Shown here one piece after another: positions 8,661-15,209 of a stretch of 54,742 nucleotides of DNA (positions are counted from its first letter, which is position 1; every line of letters begins with the position of its first letter). The stretch spans positions 1 to 54,742 of the forward strand of contig JAUJOR010000025.1 of assembly GCA_030447525.1 (NCBI GenBank), written 5' to 3'. A program made the position numbers and the translations under genes. The notes beneath the pieces are model-generated. The model was not told the origin of the DNA. It searched no databases and was given only the letters and a program-made list of their open reading frames with translations. The stretch comes from Chloroflexota bacterium (lineage in GTDB: Bacteria; Chloroflexota; UBA11872; UBA12225).

Positions 8661-9536
8661 ATGCGAGTGATTCGGGCGCGGACCTATTCCGGCTTCTGTG
8701 GTGGCGTCAAGCGGGCCTGGAATCGCGCCGTCAAGGCCGTGGATGCGACCGATGAGACGGTCTTCCTATCCGGCAAGCTGATCCACAATACCCCGGCGAT
8801 GCAAGAGTTGGCCGGGCGGGGTGTACGCGCCCTGGAAGAGTCGGACGTGGCCCAGGGTATGGCCGGCAAGACTATCCTGATGCGGGCCCATGGGGAGGGG
8901 CCCAAGGCCTTCGAGCGGGCCCGCGCCCTGGGTCTCAACGTCATCGACGCCACCTGCCCCATCGTCACGGCGGTGCAGAAGATCGCCCTGCAGCTGGAGG
9001 GGGAGGGCTACCAGGTGATCGTCTTCGGTCACCGCGACCATCCCGAGGCCAAGGCGACGGTCGCCTACACCGAGCGCGGGATGATCGTGGAGTCCGCCGC
9101 CGAGGCCCGTGGGCTACCCCACTTTGCCAAGCTGGCCTCTATCGCCCAGACTACGATGCTCCAGGCGGACTACGTCGAGCTGGTGGAGGTGTTGAAGACC
9201 AAGGCCGACCTCTACGAAGACCGCGGACGGATCTGTGGCTGGACGCTCCACGCCCAGGACGAGGCCGTGGAGCTGGCCAAGGGGGTGCAGGCGATGGTCG
9301 TCGTCGGCGGGCGAGACAGCTCCAATACCATCCAGCTGCTGCGGGTCTGCCAGGCCCACGGCCCGGCGTACCACGTAGAGACGGCCGCTGAGCTACGGGA
9401 GGCGTGGTTCGAGGGCCTGGACACTGTTGGCGTCGTCGCCGGGGCCTCGACGCGGGAGTCGGACATCCAGGCGGTGATCGAGTTTCTCACCCCCCTGGGG
9501 TCCGACGTCGGCGACCCTGAGCCCGTCCTGGCCTGA
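8661..9536 (+). CDS. ispH: 4-hydroxy-3-methylbut-2-enyl diphosphate reductase IspH (LytB)
   Basis: Last enzyme of the MEP isoprenoid pathway: a [4Fe-4S] protein that reduces HMBPP to IPP and DMAPP. Three cluster cysteines are visible at Cys13 ('GFCGGV'), Cys99 ('DATCP') and Cys192 ('RICGWT'), with substrate-binding His42, His77 ('RAHG') and the 'GHRDHPE' loop (123-129), plus 'DSSNT' near 219. The third Cys sits in 'ICGWTLHAQDE', somewhat divergent from the commoner 'ICDAT.ERQ'. The length (291 aa) is normal. The gene is monocistronic with its own upstream region; a possible TATACT -10 lies at 8625-8630. It indicates that the organism uses the MEP route. Confidence 0.93.
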   Translation: MRVIRARTYSGFCGGVKRAWNRAVKAVDATDETVFLSGKLIHNTPAMQELAGRGVRALEESDVAQGMAGKTILMRAHGEGPKAFERARALGLNVIDATCPIVTAVQKIALQLEGEGYQVIVFGHRDHPEAKATVAYTERGMIVESAAEARGLPHFAKLASIAQTTMLQADYVELVEVLKTKADLYEDRGRICGWTLHAQDEAVELAKGVQAMVVVGGRDSSNTIQLLRVCQAHGPAYHVETAAELREAWFEGLDTVGVVAGASTRESDIQAVIEFLTPLGSDVGDPEPVLA

Positions 9537-9670
9537 GCCGCCTCGCCCCGGGGGCCGCGCCCGCGCCGCCGGCTATGCCGACGCATCCGGCCCCCGCATC
9601 CGGCCTCGGTGGGGCCGACACCAACGCCAGAGTGCATCCGCCGGGTCGAGAGGGAGCGCGGATGCCTGTG

Positions 9671-9697
9671 GCAACATATCAACTCCCGATATGTTGC
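9671..9697. promoter_or_regulatory. Perfect inverted repeat, candidate operator upstream of the ComD-like gene
   Basis: GCAACATATC (9671-9680) and its exact complement GATATGTTGC (9688-9697) are separated by 7 bp. The site is AT-rich against a GC-rich background and lies 29 bp upstream of the TATAAT hexamer. The symmetry and position suit a dimeric transcription regulator. Which regulator binds is unknown; a rho-independent terminator for ispH is less likely because there is no T-run and it is 134 bp beyond the stop. Confidence 0.6.
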
Positions 9698-9725
9698 CCC
9701 GTGAAAACATCGCCCGGCGGGGCGC

Positions 9726-9731
9726 TATAAT
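9726..9731 (+). promoter_or_regulatory. -10 hexamer TATAAT, probably giving a leaderless mRNA
   Basis: A consensus TATAAT sits 8 nt before the ATG at 9740. Transcription starting 6-9 nt after the hexamer would begin at or next to the start codon, and there is no Shine-Dalgarno sequence in between. The -35 region (around 9703-9708, GAAAAC) is poor. Confidence 0.6.
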
Positions 9732-9739
9732 CCCTGCCC

Positions 9740-10294
9740 ATGCCCCCCATCACCACGGCCCTGGGCGTGGACACGCCGGCAGAGGTAGCAGCGCGCTGCC
9801 AGGCCCTGATCGAGGCCATCGAGCATCTGGCCCCCAGCCACATCCTCTGGCTACCCAGCAGCACCCTCAAGTCGGTCATCGACCACGTCGAGCGGCGCGC
9901 TGGCGAGGGGGTCTACGTCTCCGTGCCCCTGACCCGGGAGGAGGAAGGGATCGGCATCGCCGGCGGGCTGGTCCTCGCCGGGGCCAAGCCCCTGCTCATC
10001 GTGCAGGACAACGGCCTGGGCAACGCCCTGACGGCGCTGACCACCTTTGCCCAGCCATATCACCTCCCCCTGCTGCTGATCGTCTCCCAGCGGGGGGGGC
10101 TAAACGAGTACAACAGCATGATCCACACCCTTTGCGAGCGGGTGGACGACATCCTGGGCGCCGCCGATCTGCGCCACTTCAAGTTGGACGAGCGCGTCCC
10201 TGTCCAGCGCTGGGCGACGAGCGTCGTCGCCGCCTGGGAGCATGCCCACATGACCCACCGCCCGGTCGTCGTCCTCTGCAACCTCCTGTACTAG
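9740..10294 (+). CDS. Sulfopyruvate/phosphonopyruvate decarboxylase alpha subunit (ComD-like, TPP enzyme)
   Basis: The 184-residue protein matches the pyrimidine-binding half of two-subunit TPP decarboxylases such as sulfopyruvate decarboxylase ComD, or the N-terminal half of phosphonopyruvate decarboxylase. Visible motifs are 'PSSTLKSVIDHV', the TPP-activating Glu in 'LTREEEGIGIAGG', and 'QDNGLGNALTALTTF', which matches the 'NSGLGN' motif of the family. It pairs with the downstream gene at 10492, the PP-binding subunit. The start codon is immediately preceded by a TATAAT and an operator-like palindrome. Its TAG stop is part of a palindromic element inserted between the two subunit genes. The substrate (sulfopyruvate, phosphonopyruvate or another 2-oxo acid) cannot be decided here. 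Confidence 0.78.
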   Translation: MPPITTALGVDTPAEVAARCQALIEAIEHLAPSHILWLPSSTLKSVIDHVERRAGEGVYVSVPLTREEEGIGIAGGLVLAGAKPLLIVQDNGLGNALTALTTFAQPYHLPLLLIVSQRGGLNEYNSMIHTLCERVDDILGAADLRHFKLDERVPVQRWATSVVAAWEHAHMTHRPVVVLCNLLY

Positions 10295-10368
10295 TGGGTC
10301 AAACCGCATAGAAATGGTGCTCGCACCAGATCAGATCATCGCCAGTCAAATGCAACGTGACCCACTAG
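10291..10368. mobile_element. Short CTAG-bounded inverted-repeat element (MITE-like), copy 2
   Basis: A 78-bp element ends in a perfect 11-bp inverted repeat, CTAGTGGGTCA (10291-10301) and TGACCCACTAG (10358-10368). The interior is comparatively AT-rich and contains a small hairpin TGGTGC-TC-GCACCA (10315-10328). It shares CTAG ends and the TGGGTCA core with the element at 1597. The left CTAG provides the TAG stop of the ComD-like gene. It separates two genes that are normally adjacent. Confidence 0.55.
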
Positions 10369-10491
10369 GATCTACGCGCCGTGTAACGCCTCGCCCGGCA
10401 CGGCGTCGCCGGCTGGGCGGTAGACGCACCGCAAGGGCGTCCCGGCGACACAGCCGTCAGGCGTCTTACAATTGCCCCAGGTCACTTGAGT

Positions 10492-11166
10492 ATGCCTCCA
10501 CTGTCACGCTTCGACGCCCTGCAGAGCATTGCCACCGAGTACCCCACGGAGCCGATCGTCGTCGCCCTGGGGACGATGGTGCGGGAGATGCTCCTCGTCG
10601 GCCGGCGGGATAACCACCTCTACGTCCTGGACTCCATGGGCCTGCCGGCGGCCATCGGCCTGGGCATCGCCCTCGCCCCGGCGGCCCGGCGCTTTGACAA
10701 GGTGATTGCCATAGAAGGGGATGGCGGTCTCCTGATGGGCTTCTCTACCCTGGCTACCATCGGCCTGCTGAAGCCGGAAAAGCTCCTCCTCGTTGTCCTG
10801 GATAACGGGGCCTACGCCGCCACCGGGATGCAGCGGACGGCGGCGCCGGCCGTTGACCTGTGCGGCGCCGCCGAGGCCTGTGGCATCCGCGCCCATAACG
10901 TCGACGCCCCCGAGGACCTGGAGGCCGTCCTGCGTGGTAGCCATCGCCGCCCCGGCCCGGCCCTCCTCCGCGTCGCCATCAACGAGCAGAACCGCTCCGC
11001 CCCCTACTTCCTCCCAGACCCGGTGGAGCTGACCCTCACGTTCCAGCGCTACCTGGCCGGACCCACCACCTCCCCCCTGGCCGCACCCGCTTCGGGGCTC
11101 GGCGCCGGCCTGAGGGGAAAGTCCACACCTCACGGCCCCGCCGGGACACCCCCCGCCGCACCGTAA
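10492..11166 (+). CDS. Sulfopyruvate/phosphonopyruvate decarboxylase beta subunit (ComE-like, TPP enzyme)
   Basis: This is the diphosphate-binding half of the TPP decarboxylase whose other half is encoded at 9740. The TPP/Mg motif is 'GDGGLLMGFSTLATIG' followed by 'LVVLDNGAYAATG' (GDG...N spacing as expected), preceded by 'LDSMGLPAAIGLGIALA'. The ATG at 10492 is chosen; a TTG at 10486 is also possible. A TACAAT hexamer at 10467-10472 could be its own promoter, needed because the palindromic element may terminate transcription from the upstream gene. The C-terminal ~40 residues are Pro/Gly-rich and not part of the fold. Two-subunit architecture as in archaeal ComDE. Confidence 0.78.
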   Translation: MPPLSRFDALQSIATEYPTEPIVVALGTMVREMLLVGRRDNHLYVLDSMGLPAAIGLGIALAPAARRFDKVIAIEGDGGLLMGFSTLATIGLLKPEKLLLVVLDNGAYAATGMQRTAAPAVDLCGAAEACGIRAHNVDAPEDLEAVLRGSHRRPGPALLRVAINEQNRSAPYFLPDPVELTLTFQRYLAGPTTSPLAAPASGLGAGLRGKSTPHGPAGTPPAAP

Positions 11167-11277
11167 CCGGGTGCCGGCCCTGGCCTTGGGGTAGCGCTGA
11201 GACGCGTCGCCGGGGCCGGGGCGCCGGCCGGGACGCCCCCAACCACACCATCTATCAACGGGCGTCCTATAGGCGCC

Positions 11278-11339
11278 GGGGCCGGGGCGCACGCCGGCGC
11301 AACAACGTGCGCGTCCCGGCGGAGTTGCGCCCCGGCCCC
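11278..11339. terminator. Large GC-rich inverted repeat, probable terminator of the ComE-like gene
   Basis: GGGGCCGGGGCGCA (11278-11291) and its perfect complement (11326-11339) could form a 14-bp stem with a 34-nt loop about 110 bp after the stop of the ComE-like gene. There is no T-tract, so intrinsic termination is uncertain; it could be a structural element of the adjacent DnaA-box region. Confidence 0.4.
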
Positions 11340-11362
11340 AGCGACCACGGCTGCCATACCAC

Positions 11363-11383
11363 TTATCCACATCCTGTCCACAA
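11363..11383 (+). promoter_or_regulatory. Two adjacent DnaA-box-like 9-mers
   Basis: TTATCCACA (11363-11371) is a perfect match to the bacterial DnaA box consensus TTATNCACA. TGTCCACAA (11375-11383) is a related sequence 3 bp further on. Only two sites are seen, so this is more likely a DnaA-regulated promoter or titration site than oriC. Confidence 0.5.
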
Positions 11384-11443
11384 CGCGAGACGCCGCCCCG
11401 GCCCGCCCGTTCCAGGCGCAGGAAGAGAGACGACTGGGACACG

Positions 11444-11707
11444 ATGCTGGCCACTGAGCACGCCGCCCGCCTCCTGAGCCGCCTGACGGTCATCGTCCAG
11501 GCCGTGGACGATGCCCTACAGGCCGTCGAGGCCGTGGACGAGGCCGGCGGGGTCACGGCAGGGGAAGAGCGCGCGCGCTGGCTGCCGGGGATCAAGACGT
11601 CCCTGCGGCGCATAGAAGTGGAGTGCGCCGAGCTGCGCTACGCCGCCCTGGAGCTGCGCGACGGGCTCCCTTCTTCGGAGACCCTGCAGCCCCGTCTCCT
11701 GGAGTAG
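11444..11707 (+). CDS. Small helical protein of unknown function
   Basis: An 87-residue protein starting 'MLATEHAARLLSRLTVIVQAVDDALQAVEA', predicted by composition to be largely alpha-helical with a heptad-like pattern of Leu/Ala/Val and acidic residues. I do not recognise a family. It has a weak purine-rich stretch upstream (GGAAGAGAGACG, ~11420) and lies between the DnaA-box-like sites and the XRE protein, with a 146-bp gap to the latter. Coding is supported by an ATG, codon bias resembling its neighbours and lack of a better frame; it could still be spurious. Confidence 0.5.
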   Translation: MLATEHAARLLSRLTVIVQAVDDALQAVEAVDEAGGVTAGEERARWLPGIKTSLRRIEVECAELRYAALELRDGLPSSETLQPRLLE

Positions 11708-11853
11708 GCCCGCCGGGGGCGGCTCCGCGCTCCCAGCCGGCATCACCCCAGGAAGGGCCGGCGCTCCCCGCCTTGTCCCCGACACCTCAGGCGTCCTGCG
11801 CCGGGGGGCTCGAGGCATGACGCACGACAGCACGCACCGAAAGAGAGACACCT

Positions 11854-13047
11854 ATGCCCAGGATGGCCACCACGTCTGCCCATCAACCTGAACCCACGCC
11901 GGCCGCCGGGGCGGCCGGCCAGGAGAGTGGGGCCAGAACCGCCGGGGGTGGCGAAGGGTTCCACCGGCCGACCGTCGACTCACGTATCGCGCCGGCCGGT
12001 GGCGATGCGCCCGACCCGGATGACGAGATGATGGGGGAAGCCCCCGCCAACGCCATCCCGGAAAGCCCCTTCGGGGGGCCCGCCGACCCGGCTCCCCTCC
12101 AGAGTAGGGTCCTCTCCCCCGAGGACGAGCCCGCCGCTGGCCGGCCGGAAGCGGAACTGCCTGCCGGGCCGGCGCCGGCGGGGAGCTCCTTGAACCGCAT
12201 GGCCCAGTTGCGTCGACTCGTGCGCCAGGACGGACTCGACCCGGTCACGGCCGCCCAAGAGTTGGGCGTCGACCCCATCATCGCTCAGCTCTGGCTGCGC
12301 CTGCCGGACGATCTCTGGCCAACCGGCCAGGAGGCGTCCCAGGGCGACGTTGTAGGGGTTCCAGGGACGTCTCGCGGGGCGCTACCACCTCCCGGCGTGC
12401 CTCTGGGCGGGCTGCGCCGCGTCTTGACCTGCCGGGTGCCGTCGCCGGCCATCGACCGGCTGCGGACCGCCGGGGGGACGATCGTCGAGGGAGCGGCGGC
12501 GGCGCTCGAAGCCGGGCTGGGACAATCCCTTCCGCCCGTTGCCCCCGGAGGCTGGCGCTTTCCCCGGCGCCCGCTGGCGGTACCGATCCCGGCGGAAACG
12601 TATACGGCGGTGCTCCAGCTCGCCCAGGACGCCTTCCGAGGAGATCCCCGTGACGCCGCCGGCTGGCTCATCGCCCGCGGCACCGGCATACCCTTGCCCT
12701 TGCCTACCGAGGACGAGCTCACGGCCACCCCCAGCTGGAGCGCCTTGCCCCCCGCGGAGCGCCTCGTGACCACAACACCCGTGCGGTTTGTCGTGCCCCC
12801 CCGACGTCGCCCGGAGACGCGCGCCCCCTTGCCGGCCGACGACAGCGCCCCGTCAGGCGAAGAGCTCCGCCGCCGGCGCGACGCCGCCGGTCTCTCCCAG
12901 CGTGACCTGGCGGCCGCCTCAGGACTATCCCGCGGACTGGTGGCCGAGATCGAGCGGGGGCGGCGCCGGCACGTCTTGACCCGCCTCAAGCTGGCCGAGA
13001 CGCTCGCCGCCGTGGAACAGAACAAGCCGGCCCAGACCGCAACGTAA
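11854..13047 (+). CDS. XRE-family DNA-binding protein with long N-terminal extension
   Basis: The 397-residue protein has a Pro/Gly/Ala-rich disordered N-terminus (1-105), a short helical segment 'LRRLVRQDGLDPVTAAQELGV' (~115) that resembles a minimal helix-turn-helix, a central region of unknown fold (190-320), and a clear XRE helix-turn-helix at the C-terminus (~345-390: 'AAGLSQRDLAAASGLSRGLV'). The recognition helix 'SRGLVAEIERGRR' is nearly the same as the one fused to UvrA ('SRGLLAEAERGRR'). No enzymatic motif is visible. The role is probably transcriptional regulation or DNA-site recognition. It stands alone, followed by a strong palindrome and the convergent proS gene. Confidence 0.65.
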   Translation: MPRMATTSAHQPEPTPAAGAAGQESGARTAGGGEGFHRPTVDSRIAPAGGDAPDPDDEMMGEAPANAIPESPFGGPADPAPLQSRVLSPEDEPAAGRPEAELPAGPAPAGSSLNRMAQLRRLVRQDGLDPVTAAQELGVDPIIAQLWLRLPDDLWPTGQEASQGDVVGVPGTSRGALPPPGVPLGGLRRVLTCRVPSPAIDRLRTAGGTIVEGAAAALEAGLGQSLPPVAPGGWRFPRRPLAVPIPAETYTAVLQLAQDAFRGDPRDAAGWLIARGTGIPLPLPTEDELTATPSWSALPPAERLVTTTPVRFVVPPRRRPETRAPLPADDSAPSGEELRRRRDAAGLSQRDLAAASGLSRGLVAEIERGRRRHVLTRLKLAETLAAVEQNKPAQTAT

Positions 13048-13149
13048 GTCACAGGGCCGAAGTGTCAGCGCATCCGCCTACACCTGCCTGGCTCCGAGCC
13101 AAGGTGGGACGCCAGCCACAAGCGTGACGCTTCCTGGGGCTGGAGAGAC

Positions 13150-13197
13150 GGCACCTTAACCGGGCTTAGGGCCTGCCCTCGGCCCGGTTAAGGTGCC
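13150..13197. terminator. Bidirectional terminator-like inverted repeat
   Basis: A perfect 16-bp inverted repeat, GGCACCTTAACCGGGC (13150-13165) and its complement (13182-13197), with a 16-nt loop. It lies between the XRE gene and convergent proS, the right place for a two-way terminator. There is no long T-tract, so an operator is an alternative. Confidence 0.6.
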
Positions 13198-13218
13198 TGC
13201 CTGGGCCGAGTGACGGAT

Positions 13219-13259
13219 CCTTCGCTGCGCTCGAGGGCACGCTCTGAGCGCAGCGAAGG
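13219..13259. repeat. REP-like extragenic palindrome
   Basis: CCTTCGCTGCGCTC (13219-13232) pairs perfectly with GAGCGCAGCGAAGG (13246-13259). Near-identical palindromes occur at 44427-44475, and a shorter relative at 48805-48830, all outside or at the ends of genes. Confidence 0.75.
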
Positions 13260-13365
13260 GATGACAAGGCACACGGAGCGCGTGAAGGGATGACCGTGCC
13301 GGCAGAGCCCGGACGCCGATCTCGCCTGGTGCTCAGCAACCGCGACGCGCCTGATAACTAACTCA

Positions 13366-14844
13366 TTAGTAGGCCCGGGCGACGATCGCCCGGCGCTGGG
13401 CCGGGGCGCCGCACCAGGCGCAGGGCCCCGGGTCGGTAGGGGCCGGATGGTAGCTCCCGTCATGGTCTTGCAGTGGGAAGCAGCGGATCGTGGCGCGCGT
13501 CGCCTCTTGGATGGCGGTGGCACAGTCGTACTGCTCGCACCAACGAGCCAGGGCGTATCCCTGCGCCACCGCCAGCTCCAGGGCGGCGCGGTCGTCCACT
13601 GTTTGCGTCCGGCTCTCTTGGATGGTGCGTGCTCGGGCAGCCAGATCGGCCTGTAGCCCGGCCAAGAGAGCTTGCACCGCGCCGGTGAGGCCGGACAGCG
13701 GGATGGGTCGCTTCTCACCGTCGTGGCGGGTCACGGCCGTGGCTTGCCCGGCTGCGAGGTCGCGCGGCCCGATCTCCAGGCGCAGGGGCGCCCCGCGGCG
13801 TTCCCAGTGGAAAAACTTGGCCCCCGGACGCAGGCCCGGCCGGTCGTCCAGCGCCACGCGGTAGCCGGCCGCCGTGAGGTCGCGCCGGGCCGTCGCCGCC
13901 GCCTCGTCCACCGCCTGTGTGGCGCCGGCGTCCCGCCCAGAGACGGGGACGATGGCCACCTGCACCGGCGCCACCGCGGGGGGGAAGATGGCCCCGCGGT
14001 CATCCCCGTGCACCATCAGCATCCCCCCGATAACTCGGGTGGTCATGCCCCAGGACGTGGCGTACGCCGGGTGAGCCTCCCCGTCTTCCCCCTGGTACGT
14101 CACGTCGAAGGCCTTGGCGAAGTTTGCCCCCAGGTCGTGCGACGTCCCGGCCTGCAGCGCCCGGCCGTCCTGCATCATCGGCTCCAGGGTAAACGTGGCC
14201 ACGGCGCCGGGGAAGCGCTCGTGCGCCGGCTTCTCGCCGACAATCGGGGCCATGCCTACCACAGTCTGGAGGAACTCCTCGTAGACGCCGAGCATGGTCA
14301 AGGCGAAGTCCCGCGCCTCCTGCGCCGTGGCGTGGGCGGTGTGTCCCTCCTGCCACAGGAACTCCGTTGTGCGCAAAAAGGCCCGCGGGCGCTTCTCCCA
14401 CCGGACGACGTTGGCCCACTGGTTCAGCAACATAGGCAGGTCGCGGTGGCTGCGGATCCAGCGCCGCAGGGTGGCCCAGATCACCGTCTCCGACGTGGGG
14501 CGGACGACCAATGGCTCCTCCAGCTCCTCCCCACCGCCGTGCGTCACCACGGCCAGCTCTGGGGAGAAGCCCTCGACGTGCTCCGCTTCCCGAGCGATAT
14601 AACTTTGCGGGATCAAGAGGGGAAAATAGACGTTCTGGACGCCGCGGCGCTTGAAGCGGGCGTCCAGCTCACGTTGGAAGATCTCCCAGATCAGGTACCC
14701 GTTGGGGCGGAAGATCCAGCACCCCCGTACAGGGGCCTGATCCAGGAGCTCCGCCGCCGCCACGATATCCTGGTACCACTGGGCGTAGGCGGTCGCCCGT
14801 GGCGTGATCGGCCCGTCCGCCCCCTGGCCGTGCTGCTCAACCAT
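13366..14844 (-). CDS. proS: Prolyl-tRNA synthetase, type 3 (archaeal/eukaryotic-like)
   Basis: Charges tRNA-Pro with proline in the cytoplasm; an essential enzyme. The ATG at 14844 is chosen because the family begins with 'ITPRATAYAQWYQDIV' about 13 residues later; upstream in-frame sequence is Arg/Pro-rich and unlike the family. Class II motif 2 is 'LRTTEFLWQEGHTAH' and motif 3 'VIGGMLMVHGDDRG'. The C-terminal extension with 'CAWC' and the final Tyr ('ARAY') marks the ProS type 3 class, which lacks the INS editing domain of bacterial-type enzymes. 492 residues is normal. It lies 79 bp after a small lipoprotein gene on the same strand. Confidence 0.93.
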   Translation of the reverse strand: MVEQHGQGADGPITPRATAYAQWYQDIVAAAELLDQAPVRGCWIFRPNGYLIWEIFQRELDARFKRRGVQNVYFPLLIPQSYIAREAEHVEGFSPELAVVTHGGGEELEEPLVVRPTSETVIWATLRRWIRSHRDLPMLLNQWANVVRWEKRPRAFLRTTEFLWQEGHTAHATAQEARDFALTMLGVYEEFLQTVVGMAPIVGEKPAHERFPGAVATFTLEPMMQDGRALQAGTSHDLGANFAKAFDVTYQGEDGEAHPAYATSWGMTTRVIGGMLMVHGDDRGAIFPPAVAPVQVAIVPVSGRDAGATQAVDEAAATARRDLTAAGYRVALDDRPGLRPGAKFFHWERRGAPLRLEIGPRDLAAGQATAVTRHDGEKRPIPLSGLTGAVQALLAGLQADLAARARTIQESRTQTVDDRAALELAVAQGYALARWCEQYDCATAIQEATRATIRCFPLQDHDGSYHPAPTDPGPCAWCGAPAQRRAIVARAY

Positions 14845-14923
14845 GTCCCACCAGGAGTATACCGGCGACCCGGCCGCCTCCTGGGCCAGGCCCCCAATCG
14901 CTCGAAGGCCGGTTGACCCAACG

Positions 14924-15145
14924 CTACTTCCCGTTGGTCTCGCAATCGCAGGCCTGCCCGCCGGCGCCAGGCTGGGGATTGGCCGCCATCCCCGCGGCCA
15001 CGGTGGCGCGGACACGGATCTGCGCCTGGGCCGTGGCCTGCTCCGGACCGCCCCCGATGGCCGCTCGGTCGCTGCGCACGGCCACGCCACAGCCGGCCAT
15101 GCCCAGGGCCAGCAGCGTCGCTCCCATTGCCCGCCTCGGGCTCAT
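14924..15145 (-). CDS. Small lipoprotein
   Basis: A 73-residue protein with a lipoprotein signal peptide: positive N-terminus 'MSPRRAMG', hydrophobic 'ATLLALGMA' and a lipobox ending in Cys19 ('GMAGC'). The mature part (~54 residues) is Ala/Gln/Gly-rich and ends in 'ACDCETNGK' with two more cysteines. I recognise no family. Purine-rich GAGAGAGA lies just upstream of the start. It sits between an acyl-CoA dehydrogenase gene (64-bp gap) and proS (79-bp gap) in the same orientation. Confidence 0.6.
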   Translation of the reverse strand: MSPRRAMGATLLALGMAGCGVAVRSDRAAIGGGPEQATAQAQIRVRATVAAGMAANPQPGAGGQACDCETNGK

Positions 15146-15209
15146 CGTTCTCTCTCGCTTCGCCGGTGGCCGGCAGCGCCGCCCGCCGGCAGAGGTGCCT
15201 GCCCCCCGG

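Larger units (their letters stand above)
11167..11443. other. Intergenic region with a large inverted repeat and two DnaA-box-like sites
   Basis: No gene is visible in these 277 bp. The region holds a very GC-rich stretch, a 14-bp perfect inverted repeat (11278-11291/11326-11339) and then a lower-GC stretch with two TCCACA-containing 9-mers. It leads into a small unknown gene and an XRE protein. Confidence 0.6.
13048..13365. other. Convergent intergenic region with two palindromes
   Basis: No gene is visible in these 318 bp between two convergent genes. It holds a 16-bp-stem inverted repeat (13150-13197), a REP-like palindrome (13219-13259) and a second partial copy of the REP sequence around 13260-13300 ('GAAGGGATGACCGTGCC'). 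Confidence 0.65.

Noticed and set aside
11363..11383. Chromosomal oriC
   Set aside because: Only two DnaA-box-like sites, no AT-rich unwinding element and no dnaA/dnaN/gidA context.
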